Source: Colwellia sp. PAMC 21821
GTDB lineage: Bacteria; Pseudomonadota; Gammaproteobacteria; Enterobacterales; Alteromonadaceae
NCBI RefSeq assembly: GCF_002077175.1
Contig: NZ_CP014943.1
Coordinates: 1,550,001 to 1,614,000, forward strand
DNA: 64,000 nucleotides
Direction: 5' to 3'
Of the stretch, positions 29,932 to 39,023 are shown piece by piece. Within the stretch, counting starts at the first letter, position 1. Each line of letters opens with the position of its first letter. The translations under genes were made by a program, and so were the position numbers. The notes below the pieces were generated by a model. That model was given only the letters and a program-made list of their open reading frames with translations, searched no databases and had not been told where the DNA came from.

Positions 29932-30911
29932 TGGAGCATCTGAGTAATATTTTAACCAGCCCTTATTTGTATTCTTCTGCCGTCACCTTGTTATTGTTGA
30001 TCGCATTAAAAGCAGTAATTGCGCGGTTTATTACTCAGCAACCGTTAGCTTTTTTCAATTTTTATTGTCAGCGCTTAGCCGATAAAGTCAATAAACAGAC
30101 TAACAGTTCACGACAACAAAATATTTCAGGCCTCATTGCCGTACTTGTGACTTTAATCCCCTTACTCGCTATTTTATGGCTATTTGAAGTGTTTATTGAA
30201 GTGCAATGGCTTTGGCATGCGCTATTACTTTACTTTGCCCTAGGCAGCTTTGGCTTAACTAAAACCAATAAAAATATTGCGCGTGAATTAGTCGCCAATA
30301 ACAACTACCAAGCCAAACAAAAAATAGCACCGCTATTGTTGCGCGACACCGATCAACTATCACCGTTAGGTATCAGCAAAGCCTGTATTGAAATGCAAGT
30401 GTTACGAAGCTCACAGCTGTTAGTGTGTGTTGGATTTTACTTTCTTTTTTTTGGTCCGTTAGTGGCATTAGCCTTTCGCTTATTGTTAGAAATGCATTAC
30501 GCATGGAATATCAAAATGTATCGCTTTGTACACTTTGGCGCGGCGGTTAACTATTTTGTTAAATTACTACAATGGTTGCCGTCACGATTATTGGCTTTGC
30601 TACTTCTAATCGGCACTGTTGGCCAGAATACGTTATTATATTGGCGCTTAATACGGGGCAAGTTCTTTCAAGCGGACAACGGAATATTGTTGCATGTACT
30701 TGCTTTAGGGTTAGAAATAAAACTCAGTGGCGTAGCCATGTATAACGGCAGTAAAGTCCGTAAAACTAGCTATAATGACCACGCTAGACAGCCGCAACCT
30801 ACTGATATTATTCATGCCAGTAAACGAATCAATTACGCACTATATATCTTAATTTTATTAGTGATGTTACTCGCCGTAACCTCCTATGCTCTTTCTGGTA
30901 TGGTTAAATAA
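29931..30911 (+). CDS. CbiB/CobD-family membrane protein
   Basis: A 326-residue protein with four or more membrane helices. Family-like segments include RDTDQLSPLGISKACIE and FGPLVALAFRLLLEMHYAWN, resembling CbiB (adenosylcobinamide-phosphate synthase). It overlaps mtnN by one base. No other cobalamin genes are near. A similar gene next to mtnN is common in Shewanella and Vibrio relatives, so a function in cobalamin assembly is uncertain. Confidence 0.65.
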   Translation: MEHLSNILTSPYLYSSAVTLLLLIALKAVIARFITQQPLAFFNFYCQRLADKVNKQTNSSRQQNISGLIAVLVTLIPLLAILWLFEVFIEVQWLWHALLLYFALGSFGLTKTNKNIARELVANNNYQAKQKIAPLLLRDTDQLSPLGISKACIEMQVLRSSQLLVCVGFYFLFFGPLVALAFRLLLEMHYAWNIKMYRFVHFGAAVNYFVKLLQWLPSRLLALLLLIGTVGQNTLLYWRLIRGKFFQADNGILLHVLALGLEIKLSGVAMYNGSKVRKTSYNDHARQPQPTDIIHASKRINYALYILILLVMLLAVTSYALSGMVK

Positions 30912-31031
30912 TATGAGTCATAAATTGCGTTCCTATTTACCCGCAATTAAAAGCCTTTGCTAACTTACCGATTCAGGTAAACTATTAGCATTAGCGTAAA
31001 AATACGTTAAACCAGATATTAAGGATTTTTC

Positions 31032-31421
31032 ATGAAATTTATCAAGTCAGCATTAGTTATTCTATTAAGCGTTTGTGCATTTTTAACTTTTGCAGAGCAA
31101 ACCACCACTATTTCACAGCAAGCACTTTTAACCTTAATGGCCACACCCGCTAATAAAACCGTGGTGTTAGATGTGCGTACCGCCGAAGAATTCGCCGAAG
31201 GACATATCGCTGGCGCCATTAATATCAGCCACGAGCAAATTAACGCTAACCTTAGTAAAATTATTGGCTTAAAAGATCAAACTGTTGTCGTGCATTGTCG
31301 CTCAGGTCGTCGAGCTATAAGCGCAGAAAATGATTTACGCGCAGCAGGCTTTAGCGACCTTCGCCACTTAGAAGGCGATATGAATGGCTGGCAATCAGCT
31401 GACTTACCCCTGGTAAAATAA
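31032..31421 (+). CDS. Periplasmic rhodanese-domain protein
   Basis: A 129-residue protein: a signal peptide (ALVILLSVCAFLTFAEQ, cleaved near residue 22) followed by one rhodanese domain (VVLDVRTAEEFAEGHIAGAINI) and the active-site loop HCRSGRRA with the catalytic cysteine. AAGGA lies upstream of the ATG. It probably transfers sulfane sulfur in the periplasm (PspE-like). The partner is unknown. A TRIC channel gene follows after 12 bp. Confidence 0.85.
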   Translation: MKFIKSALVILLSVCAFLTFAEQTTTISQQALLTLMATPANKTVVLDVRTAEEFAEGHIAGAINISHEQINANLSKIIGLKDQTVVVHCRSGRRAISAENDLRAAGFSDLRHLEGDMNGWQSADLPLVK

Positions 31422-31433
31422 GCAAGTTCACCC

Positions 31434-32072
31434 ATGTTAGAATTACTTTATTGGCTTGATCTCTTCGGCGTTATTGTTTTTGCCTTTTCAGGGGCATTAA
31501 TGGCCGGTCGTTATCAACTCGACCCTTTTGGTGTTGCCGTACTGTCTGCGGTTACCGCTATTGGCGGCGGCACCATTCGCGATGTAATTTTACAAACGCC
31601 AGTATTTTGGGTCAAAAACCCAATATATTTGTATGTTATTCTAGCGACTGCCGCATTAACTATTATCTTTATTCGATGCCCTAAACGCATACCCAAAAGG
31701 TTTCTATTAGTTTCTGATGCTTTTGGTTTAGCATTGTTTGCTGTATTAGGCACTGAAAAAGCCTTAACCTTAGGTGCTGCAGTTCCCGTTGCTATTTTAT
31801 TAGGCATGGTGACAGGCGTTGCAGGTGGCATGATCCGCGATGTACTTTGTAATGTTATTCCAATGATATTACGACAAGAAATTTACGCCACAGCTGCTAT
31901 TTTAGGTGGTGCATTATTTACTTTACTCACCTATCTAGACCTTCCTGCACATGTTGCCATTATTGGCTCAATATTAGGCGCATTAGCGTTACGCTTAGCC
32001 GCTATTTATTGGCGAGTAACCTTGCCGGCCTTCGATATAATTGAAAAAGAACCAAGTAATAAAGATTTATAA
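31434..32072 (+). CDS. TRIC-type cation channel family protein (UPF0126, YadS/YicG-like)
   Basis: A 212-residue inner-membrane protein with seven predicted helices built from two repeats, each marked by a GG-IRDV motif (AIGGGTIRDV near residue 40, VAGGMIRDV near 127). Known: bacterial TRIC proteins form trimeric cation-permeable channels. A role with the preceding rhodanese is not evident; they are simply adjacent and probably co-transcribed. Confidence 0.85.
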   Translation: MLELLYWLDLFGVIVFAFSGALMAGRYQLDPFGVAVLSAVTAIGGGTIRDVILQTPVFWVKNPIYLYVILATAALTIIFIRCPKRIPKRFLLVSDAFGLALFAVLGTEKALTLGAAVPVAILLGMVTGVAGGMIRDVLCNVIPMILRQEIYATAAILGGALFTLLTYLDLPAHVAIIGSILGALALRLAAIYWRVTLPAFDIIEKEPSNKDL

Positions 32073-32079
32073 GTAAGCG

Positions 32080-32829
32080 TTAGATAGCAAGTTCATTTGA
32101 GGCAAGTACCTTGTCTATCGCTTGCTGAAATTGCTCAACCAACTGCTGTTCGATATCAAGGCTGAGCGCAAAATAATATTTTTTTGGCGGAAAGCGGTAA
32201 ATAATTTCAAAATTAGCGGGATCAAGATCAGATGATACTAAGGTCTCACGCCAGCCATCTTCGCCAAATATCCATAAATCTATCCGTCCAGAGCTTAACA
32301 TCATGCTCAAGTTTGTTGAGTGAGAAAGCAAGACGATTCTTTCCAGCGGAACGCCTACTTCTTGTAGTATCTCTTCACCTACATCGCCCCTTACGGCACC
32401 GGTGATGTAACGAGTCATATCTTCTGGTTTGCTGATCGTAATTTCACGTGTTTTCAACGCGATCAAAACATCACTTTCAGAGGCAATCGGCCCAACCCAT
32501 TGAAAGCTTTCCTCTCGTTCAGGCGTTCTAATTGTACTGAACAAAACGGTGTTGGGACCCTTTTGAGTATTTCTAAAGCCTCTGGCCCAAGGTTGAACTA
32601 ATATATGCTCGCGTTTTACTGGGCTACCCGCATTCGCCGAAGCAGCTAAAAGTAAATCTACCGCAGGCCCTTGCAACTTTCCATCTCGAATATAATTAAA
32701 TGAAGCACTACTTTCAGTAATATAAGTCAGCTCATTAAGTTCGACCGCGAATACCGAGCAACTATTAGTCCATAAAAAAAGTGCGACTATCGCGCCAATA
32801 ATCGATAGCTTATCAAAAAATTGCTGCAT
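32080..32829 (-). CDS. Periplasmic solute-binding protein, family 3-like
   Basis: A 249-residue protein from ATG 32829, preceded by GGAG; a longer frame opens at 32871. The signal peptide ends near FAVELN. The body shows the periplasmic binding protein type-II pattern (GPAVDLLLAAS, PWARGFRNTQKGP, WVGPI, GAVRGDVGEEIL, GRIDLWIFGEDG). No transporter genes adjoin it, as is usual for the orphan binding proteins frequent in marine Alteromonadales. It ends 8 bp from the convergent TRIC gene. Ligand unknown. Confidence 0.78.
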   Translation of the reverse strand: MQQFFDKLSIIGAIVALFLWTNSCSVFAVELNELTYITESSASFNYIRDGKLQGPAVDLLLAASANAGSPVKREHILVQPWARGFRNTQKGPNTVLFSTIRTPEREESFQWVGPIASESDVLIALKTREITISKPEDMTRYITGAVRGDVGEEILQEVGVPLERIVLLSHSTNLSMMLSSGRIDLWIFGEDGWRETLVSSDLDPANFEIIYRFPPKKYYFALSLDIEQQLVEQFQQAIDKVLASNELAI

Positions 32830-33201
32830 ACAACTCCAAGTCACAAGGAAATTTAAATGTTGATATTTCAACCTAAAATCTATTCAACATTCGAGATAAA
32901 AACTGTAAGCCGTGGTTTGAAGAAGTGGACGATAAATTGGCCGAAGAAGTGGACGATGCACACTCATTCTAGCCTGGCAATTTGGTCATCCCATAAGCAA
33001 CTTTAAACTGCCTCAGCATCTTGTTATAGATGTTGCAATATCGCGGGCTTTGGCGCTAAGTTTAGCCAATATTTATTGACTTGTAACGCTTACATCCTTT
33101 GAAATCATTGTGCCAGACGAAAGTAATAAATAATGAGTTTATTGCAGCCAATCTAAAATCCCTTGAGATGCGCAGGGAGAACTTATCAGTTTATGAGCTA
33201 A
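32830..33201. other. Spacer with a 15-bp direct repeat
   Basis: No intact gene is visible in about 370 bp. GAAGAAGTGGACGAT occurs at 32919-32933 and again at 32943-32957, a period of 24 bp. The minus strand reads CGTCCACTTCTTC twice, which resembles the multiple terminal repeats of IS21-family elements, so this may be a decayed insertion-sequence end. That link is only a resemblance. Confidence 0.3.
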
Positions 33202-34578
33202 TTAAATTTGATCACCTACAAGTCGTTTCGGATCAAGCAGTTTGCTAAGTTCAGCTTCACTTATGTCAGTAAGTTCGATGGCTACATCTAACACGGTTCT
33301 TTTTTCTTCATACGCTTTTTTAGCAATTTCTGCACTTTTATCATAACCAATTAAATGATTTAACGCCGTTGCCAAAATAGGATTTTTTGCCAAGTTTTGA
33401 TTAATCATCGAGTGATTCACTTGCATATTTTTAATCACTTTATCGGCAAGTGCTATGCTGCTTGTGCTTAAAAGCTGAATACTTTGCACTAAAGTATGGC
33501 CAATTAAAGGTAGCATAGTGTTGAGTTGAAAATTACCCGATTGCCCTGCTAAGGTAATAGTCGTGTCATTGCCAATCACCTGAGTACAAGCCATTAATAC
33601 CGCTTCTGGGATCACAGGGTTAACTTTGCCTGGCATAATGCTGCTACCTTTTTGTAGTTCAGGTAACTGTAATTCATTTAGACCATTTAACGGTCCACTG
33701 CTAAGCCAACGAATATCATTACTCACTTTACTCAAACTAACAGCGGTAGTTTTGAGTATTCCGCTTACATGCACCGCAGTATCTTGGGCACTTATTGCCC
33801 GGAAGTAATTATCCGCAGGTCTAAATTTCAGTGCGGTTTTTTGCGCTAAAATACGCGTTACAATTTCTGAAAATTCTGGATGTGTATTTACGCCGGTACC
33901 GATTGCAGTGCCGCCAATAGCCAGTTGCAATAAACTAGATAGGCTATTTTCAAGCTGTTCATGTACATAACGAATTTGGCTGCTCCAGCCGCTTATTTCC
34001 TGCGCTAAACTCAATGGCATAGCATCCATTAAATGCGTTCTGCCAGTTTTTATCGTGTTAATATGTTTATCAGCTTTTGCCTCCAACGTAAGACATAAAT
34101 GTTGTAACGAAGGTAATAATTCTTCAGAAATAAGTATTGCGGCACTCAGGTGAATACATGACGGGATCACGTCATTTGAGCTTTGGCCCATATTCACGTC
34201 GTCGTTTGGGTGAAGGCTAACTTTATGCTGACTATCTCGTTCGACTATTGAGACTATCACTTCATTAATATTCATATTGGTGCTGGTGCCAGAGCCGGTT
34301 TGAAATACATCAACGGGAAACTGGTCAACGTGAAAGCCGTCAACAACTTCTTTGGCTGCTAATTGAATAGCAGCCGATTTTTCGGCATTAAGTAGTCCTA
34401 ACTCTTGATTAGCTTGCGCACAGGCACTTTTTATTATCGCTAAGGCCGAAATAAATGCGCGCGGCATTTTAAGCTCGCTAAGGGTAAAGTTACTCAGCGC
34501 TTTGGTTGTTTCACTGCCATACAATATATCGGTTACTTCGCTACTCTTTGACTTTTTATGGCCGTATTTTTTTTGCAT
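33202..34578 (-). CDS. fumC: Class II fumarate hydratase
   Basis: A 458-residue protein from ATG 34578, which has AAAGG upstream; an open frame extends 20 codons further but lacks support. Signatures: YGSETTKALSNF, TGSGTSTNMNINEV, HPNDDVNMGQSSND, TGRTHLMDA, and the superfamily signature GSSIMPGKVNP with the catalytic serine loop. Known role: reversible hydration of fumarate to malate without an iron-sulfur cluster, in the TCA cycle. The C-terminal SELSK-type tail of class II enzymes is present. Confidence 0.93.
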   Translation of the reverse strand: MQKKYGHKKSKSSEVTDILYGSETTKALSNFTLSELKMPRAFISALAIIKSACAQANQELGLLNAEKSAAIQLAAKEVVDGFHVDQFPVDVFQTGSGTSTNMNINEVIVSIVERDSQHKVSLHPNDDVNMGQSSNDVIPSCIHLSAAILISEELLPSLQHLCLTLEAKADKHINTIKTGRTHLMDAMPLSLAQEISGWSSQIRYVHEQLENSLSSLLQLAIGGTAIGTGVNTHPEFSEIVTRILAQKTALKFRPADNYFRAISAQDTAVHVSGILKTTAVSLSKVSNDIRWLSSGPLNGLNELQLPELQKGSSIMPGKVNPVIPEAVLMACTQVIGNDTTITLAGQSGNFQLNTMLPLIGHTLVQSIQLLSTSSIALADKVIKNMQVNHSMINQNLAKNPILATALNHLIGYDKSAEIAKKAYEEKRTVLDVAIELTDISEAELSKLLDPKRLVGDQI

Positions 34579-34832
34579 TTCGTTACCTTTATCTGGGAAT
34601 ATTTTCCTATTAGTTTTCACCTTCTGCTTTTGACACATATATTAATAAAAATCGCTCATAAAATATGGTACTTATAGACTGATAATGAGAATTTAAAATT
34701 ATTGCATTCTCAATATTACGAAGTACTAATCAGCATCTGTGTGAGACGTTGGTTTATGAGTATGACATTTTTATAAACCAACGTATTTTCGATAATAATA
34801 GCAATAAAGTTACAAAAGCATACTTGCACTGT

Positions 34833-35582
34833 CTATTTATTGAACATCAGAGTGTTTTCCACCTCTGCAAGATACTCCGCATTATTTAATTGTTCTTCAT
34901 CATATTCAGGGCATGCTTTTATCTGTTCCAAATTCAGATTACAGGTAGCTGTTTTATCTTCCCAATTCAAAGCTTCTAATTGCTTTGGCGTGATCAGTAC
35001 TTTTTTACCACCAGGTAGCCAATCACGTGTATCCACCACAACGTAGCGCAGAGACCAATTATAAGTGTCACAAATAAAGTCTTTGATATATCCTTTTTTA
35101 CCATCTAAAGCATTTATACCGTAATGCGTGATCTCATTAGTTGAACGCAGATGGTTAGTAATTTTCGTCTCATCATTTTCTGCGTTATCTGTTTTTAAAG
35201 CAGCTTGTTCAACTAAAGCCATAGGATATGCATATTCTCCCCATGCTCCTCCGCCTAACCAATAATAGCCATAAGCATAATAATCAAAATATGTTTTCTC
35301 AAATTCGCGAGAAACTGTTTCAAGTTCATCCATTTGAGGACTGTTTTTCACCTTCTCTTTGGTTATAGACACATTAAGCTGCTGTTCTTCAATATTGAAT
35401 TCAAGCAATGATATTGGGCTTATCAAAGTTTTTTCACTTAATGGTACCCAAGGCTGGATATCAACCACCATAAATCTGATGGTCCAATACCTATCATCAA
35501 AATAAATATCATTCACTTGTCCTATCTCACCATCTACTGCATGAATAGTACTTCCGTTTAACTCTTTCAAATTGATTAACAT
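34833..35582 (-). CDS. Tandem PRC-barrel domain protein
   Basis: A 249-residue soluble protein with two PRC-barrel units: residues about 1-80 (GEIGQVNDIYFDDRYWTIRFMVVD) and about 150-230 (GKKGYIKDFICDTYNWSLRYVVVDT). Both continue with a similar block (WVPLSEKTLISP versus WLPGGKKVLITP). Such double PRC-barrel proteins are often stress-linked; function not established. No partner gene is close. Confidence 0.8.
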   Translation of the reverse strand: MLINLKELNGSTIHAVDGEIGQVNDIYFDDRYWTIRFMVVDIQPWVPLSEKTLISPISLLEFNIEEQQLNVSITKEKVKNSPQMDELETVSREFEKTYFDYYAYGYYWLGGGAWGEYAYPMALVEQAALKTDNAENDETKITNHLRSTNEITHYGINALDGKKGYIKDFICDTYNWSLRYVVVDTRDWLPGGKKVLITPKQLEALNWEDKTATCNLNLEQIKACPEYDEEQLNNAEYLAEVENTLMFNK

Positions 35583-36115
35583 GACTTACTCCATATTAGT
35601 TAATTAGATTTATCGGTAAACTTTCACAAGGTAACTGCATTATAATTATCATACATCGATTATAAATCAGACAATCCTACATCATTTTTTCTGTAAAGCT
35701 TAACAAAACAGTTCCTTTAATTTAATTTGAGAACAAACTGAAATTGTAGATAAAAACTCATCATACTAACAATAAAGTTAATTAAAAACAGAAAGTAAAG
35801 AAACTATTTTAAATATAATATTTTAATTACAGGTTAACCTATAGAAACAAAAGCGGCTTTAAAAATATTATTGACCGCTATATTTTCTTTCATCCCCTAC
35901 TCCTTGTATTGTGCTAACTTTTAAAGATATTATAATTATCAGCAAGAAAAATTTATCTTTCACATACAATTCAGCAGTTAAAACAACTTAATAACTAAAT
36001 AGTATTATTTTGGCTACTTAACAGCTTTTTTGACCAAAATCATCATGGTACTAAAAACTTTATATGGTAGAGTCAAAAAGTGAAAATCGACAGCAGATAA
36101 GCATGGGAAGTAGAA
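35583..36115. other. AT-rich spacer between the PRC-barrel gene and mscL
   Basis: About 530 bp with no recognisable gene of normal size. The only coding candidate is the 19-codon frame at 35834-35893 listed separately. I see no strong terminator or repeat in the rest. Confidence 0.4.
35834..35893 (-). CDS. Candidate 19-residue small protein or leader peptide
   Basis: ATG at 35893 is preceded by a perfect AAGGAG six bases upstream, in a region otherwise without genes. The peptide (MKENIAVNNIFKAAFVSIG) is weakly hydrophobic at its C-terminus. The only support is the ribosome-binding site; conservation is untested. Confidence 0.25.
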   Translation of the reverse strand: MKENIAVNNIFKAAFVSIG

Positions 36116-36571
36116 CTAATCTAAGTTCGTTGTGCATTGTGGGCATTTGGACGCTTTTACATTAATAAGGGAATAACAGAACTGGCAACTCTTTGTTGCT
36201 TTACCTACTTTCTGTGATTCCGCGTCTTTGATACGATTAATACCTTTAACCAATACAAATGCAAACCAAGAAACGATGGTAAAACTAAAAACACTATTTA
36301 TAAATAAGCCATAACTGAGCGTTACAGCACCATCTTTATTGGCGACATCTAAGGTAATATAGGGACCGCCTTGTGCGCCACTTTTTAATACAAAAAATAA
36401 ATCAGCCATATCTACACCGCTGGTGAATAAACCGATAGTAGGCGCAATAATATTAGTGACCAAACTGCTAGCAATCGTAGCAAAAGCACCACCTACTACA
36501 ATACCAATGGCCATATCTAAAACATTTCCTTTAAGGGCAAATGCCTTATATTCCGCAAATATTTTTTTCAT
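36116..36571 (-). CDS. mscL: Large-conductance mechanosensitive channel MscL with C-terminal zinc ribbon
   Basis: A 151-residue protein. The N-terminal AFALKGNVLDMAIGIVVGGAF and the second helix (FSFTIVSWFAFVLVKGIN) are the standard MscL pore and outer helices. The C-terminal tail carries CQFC and CPQC, a zinc-ribbon-like pair not present in E. coli MscL but known from other bacterial MscL proteins. It opens on strong membrane tension to release solutes during osmotic downshock. Confidence 0.92.
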   Translation of the reverse strand: MKKIFAEYKAFALKGNVLDMAIGIVVGGAFATIASSLVTNIIAPTIGLFTSGVDMADLFFVLKSGAQGGPYITLDVANKDGAVTLSYGLFINSVFSFTIVSWFAFVLVKGINRIKDAESQKVGKATKSCQFCYSLINVKASKCPQCTTNLD

Positions 36572-36624
36572 ATCCTCTCCAAATAACTTATTTACAGTGA
36601 CTATATTTTCCTGAAAGCACGACG

Positions 36625-36882
36625 CTATTTGGGTTTAGGTACAGTAAAATTTGCATAAATGGTGGTGGCAGTACCTGCAACTAGAGACAGCATAGCAATA
36701 CCAAACATGGCATTGCTTTGGGATTCAAAAGCCATAATATATATGCCTAGCGCGACAAAAAACAAACCAACTGTCATGAAAACTTTTGGGTGTAATGTTA
36801 TCAAACCAGGCGACTTAGCATTTTTGGCAGTTCGAGGTGTGGCATGCGCAGAAGCTTTTCTTTTATGCTTATTTGTCGGCAT
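36625..36882 (-). CDS. Small two-span membrane protein
   Basis: An 85-residue protein from ATG 36882 with AAGGAG six bases upstream; a TTG six bases earlier is less likely. The first 30 residues are basic. Two hydrophobic helices follow (VFMTVGLFFVALGIYIMAF and FGIAMLSLVAGTATTIYANF). I do not recognise the family. It lies 53 bp upstream of mscL on the same strand and may be co-transcribed with it. Confidence 0.65.
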   Translation of the reverse strand: MPTNKHKRKASAHATPRTAKNAKSPGLITLHPKVFMTVGLFFVALGIYIMAFESQSNAMFGIAMLSLVAGTATTIYANFTVPKPK

Positions 36883-36900
36883 AGCCAACTCCTTAAGTTA

Positions 36901-36925
36901 GCACCCAACAGCTGGGGTGCTTTTT
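36901..36925 (+). terminator. Terminator-like hairpin
   Basis: GCACCC (36901-36906) pairs with GGGTGC (36915-36920), followed by TTTTTC on the plus strand. Both neighbouring genes are on the minus strand, so it would end either antisense transcription or, less efficiently, the upstream small gene. Confidence 0.45.
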
Positions 36926-36926
36926 C

Positions 36927-37005
36927 ATACCAATTTGACTAATTAAGTGTTCTACTTTTGTATTTTAACCATTAAAAATGAGCAGATAATTAATCAACTT
37001 GGTAT
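36927..37005. repeat. 79-bp palindromic repeat, short member of repeat family B
   Basis: Begins ATACCAATTTGACTAATTAA and ends TTAATTAATCAACTTGGTAT-like; the two 30-odd-bp ends are imperfect inverted repeats, so the whole copy can fold as one hairpin. Longer relatives lie at 54467-54626 and 63550-63660. Confidence 0.8.
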
Positions 37006-37065
37006 CACATATAAATCAACTAAATTCACATGAAATAATCATTATTGTGAATTCATTAAATAACG

Positions 37066-37233
37066 CTATTTTGGCCCGGCTAAAAACCAAATAATCAAAC
37101 CAATAACGGGAAATAACAGCACGACTAAAGCCCATACAATTTTCTCTGCGGTCGATGCGCCTGATTTTAAAATACTAAGAATCGCCCAAATCGCGATAAT
37201 TAAATGAAGAAGACCTAAAATACCTGTAAACAT
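37066..37233 (-). CDS. PLDc_N-type small membrane protein
   Basis: A 55-residue protein with AAGGA upstream of its ATG. Two helices (MFTGILGLLHLIIAIWAILSI and VWALVVLLFPVIGLIIWFL) flank a short KSGASTAEK loop and the protein ends AGPK. The second part, W-LVVLLFPVIGLIIWF-GP, matches the phospholipase-D-nuclease N-terminal domain (PF13396), often found alone as a short inner-membrane protein of unknown function. Confidence 0.8.
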   Translation of the reverse strand: MFTGILGLLHLIIAIWAILSILKSGASTAEKIVWALVVLLFPVIGLIIWFLAGPK

Positions 37234-37545
37234 AAGTTATATCCTTAAGGGTTATTAAAAATTTATGACGATTTAATACTTATCTTAGAGCATAGTTAAT
37301 AATCTTACTTTAAACTTAATAAAAGTAGCTACTAAAATACAGATTTATTAACCTTAACTTTTAACATAGCAATATTTATGAATATAATTTAGGGCATAAA
37401 AACTCAAAAAGGCTGTGCTAATAAATTCATAAATACAGAGTTAATCTCAGTCTTCTATACATATACATCTTGCTTTACATGCGCTTGAGATGCTAATAAT
37501 ATTAAGTAAGTGTTCTGCACAACAAATATTAAATAAGGGATAATC
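37234..37545. other. AT-rich intergenic region upstream of trkH
   Basis: About 310 bp between two divergent genes. It should contain both promoters. I see no repeat, strong hairpin or additional coding frame. Confidence 0.4.
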
Positions 37546-39018
37546 TTGTCAAAAAGATCGGCTCCTGTCAGCACTAAAGGCCAAACTAGCTTACTATTCG
37601 CTGCACGTCCTAGAGCGGTTTGTAAGCATTTATTCGAACTGCTAGGTTTGATGGGCTTACTGGTGCTGGTGCCAATGAGTGTTTCGCTCGCAAGTGGACA
37701 ATATCCTGTAGCGCTGGCTTATTTGGTTGTCGCGATGATTTGTGCCTTTTGTTACGCGATTAGTCGACGTATTAAGCGGGTGCAGCAACTGCAACGTAAC
37801 GAAACATTAGCGGTTGCCGCACTCGTATTTATTAGCTCTTCCCTGCTATTTACCCTACCGATGCTGCAATACAACATGTCGTTTATCGACGCCTGGTTTG
37901 AAACTGTGTCAGGTGTAACTACCACCGGACTGTCGACTTTAGCGTCAGTGGAAGATAAGCCGGCCGCATTTTTGTTTGCTCGCGGATGGATGCAGTGGGT
38001 CGGCGGTCTAGGTGTCATTGTATTAGCGTTAGCAATTCACACCCAACCCGGTATAGAAACCAAAATGTTTGGTGCTGACGCCGCTGACGTAGACTCCCAT
38101 ATAGGCGGTACTCGTGGTCATGCCAAACGTATTTTAGTGGTCTACGCCGTATTAACCATCATAGGTATTGGGGCGCTACTTGGTGCTGGTAGTTCACTTA
38201 TTGACGCGATAGTACATGCTATGGCAGCCGTTTCTACCGGTGGTTTCGCCAACCGTGATGACAGTTTCGCCTCTTACGGCATGAGTGAGCAATGGATTGT
38301 CTCTATTATCTCAGTGCTAGGGGCGATTTCACTACACTTATATTATCGACCAACAATAGCCTCGCTACGCGCCAGTTTTAGAGACCCTCAGTTCAGATGC
38401 CTGCTATTGTTTGTCGCGTTTTTACCCTTAGCCGTATTTGCGCTGGTTTGGCTAACGGGCGGTGAGGCAACCATAGGCCAAACCTATTTCAATACAGTAT
38501 CCGCTATTACGACCGCAGGTTTCGCGTCATCTGATATTTTGCCATTCGGCAGCGCTGCCATGCTGTTAATCTGTGCCTGCATGTTTGTCGGCGGCGGCAT
38601 CGGCAGTACAGCAGGTGGTATTAAAATTTATCGTTTGCTAGTGTTATTCAAAGCAATGCAAATGTTTTTGCGTCGCGCCAGTAGTGGCGTTCACTCGCAG
38701 CTACATCTTCGCCTTGACGGCAAACGAGTAGACTATTTAACCATCGAAAACGTATTAGCGATCATCTGTGGCTATTTAGTATTTCTTATTGGCAGTTGGC
38801 TTATCTTTCTTGGCTATGGCATGCCTCCCATAGAGTCTCTTTACGAAGTTACATCAGCATTGGGTACGGCCGGTGTTTCCAGCGGATTAACTTCTGCAGA
38901 GTTGCCGACGCCTCTAAAGCTAGTATTGATTTTTAATATGTTATTAGGACGAGTGGAAACTGTTGCCATTATTGTGCTGCTGTTCCCATCAACGTGGTTT
39001 GGTAAAAGAAGGAAATAA
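37546..39018 (+). CDS. trkH: TrkH-family potassium uptake channel subunit
   Basis: A 490-residue membrane protein with four pore repeats of the TrkH/KtrB type. The selectivity-filter segments are visible as SGVTTTGLS, AAVSTGGFA, SAITTAGFA and SALGTAGVS. The GGGIGSTAGGIKIYR gate region is also clear. TTG start with AAGGGA upstream. It imports K+ together with the cytoplasmic regulator encoded 5 bp downstream. Confidence 0.92.
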   Translation: MSKRSAPVSTKGQTSLLFAARPRAVCKHLFELLGLMGLLVLVPMSVSLASGQYPVALAYLVVAMICAFCYAISRRIKRVQQLQRNETLAVAALVFISSSLLFTLPMLQYNMSFIDAWFETVSGVTTTGLSTLASVEDKPAAFLFARGWMQWVGGLGVIVLALAIHTQPGIETKMFGADAADVDSHIGGTRGHAKRILVVYAVLTIIGIGALLGAGSSLIDAIVHAMAAVSTGGFANRDDSFASYGMSEQWIVSIISVLGAISLHLYYRPTIASLRASFRDPQFRCLLLFVAFLPLAVFALVWLTGGEATIGQTYFNTVSAITTAGFASSDILPFGSAAMLLICACMFVGGGIGSTAGGIKIYRLLVLFKAMQMFLRRASSGVHSQLHLRLDGKRVDYLTIENVLAIICGYLVFLIGSWLIFLGYGMPPIESLYEVTSALGTAGVSSGLTSAELPTPLKLVLIFNMLLGRVETVAIIVLLFPSTWFGKRRK

Positions 39019-39023
39019 ATAAA

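Noticed and set aside
30912..30962. 16-codon frame after the CbiB-like gene
   Set aside because: No ribosome-binding site and no sign of coding beyond an ATG and a stop.
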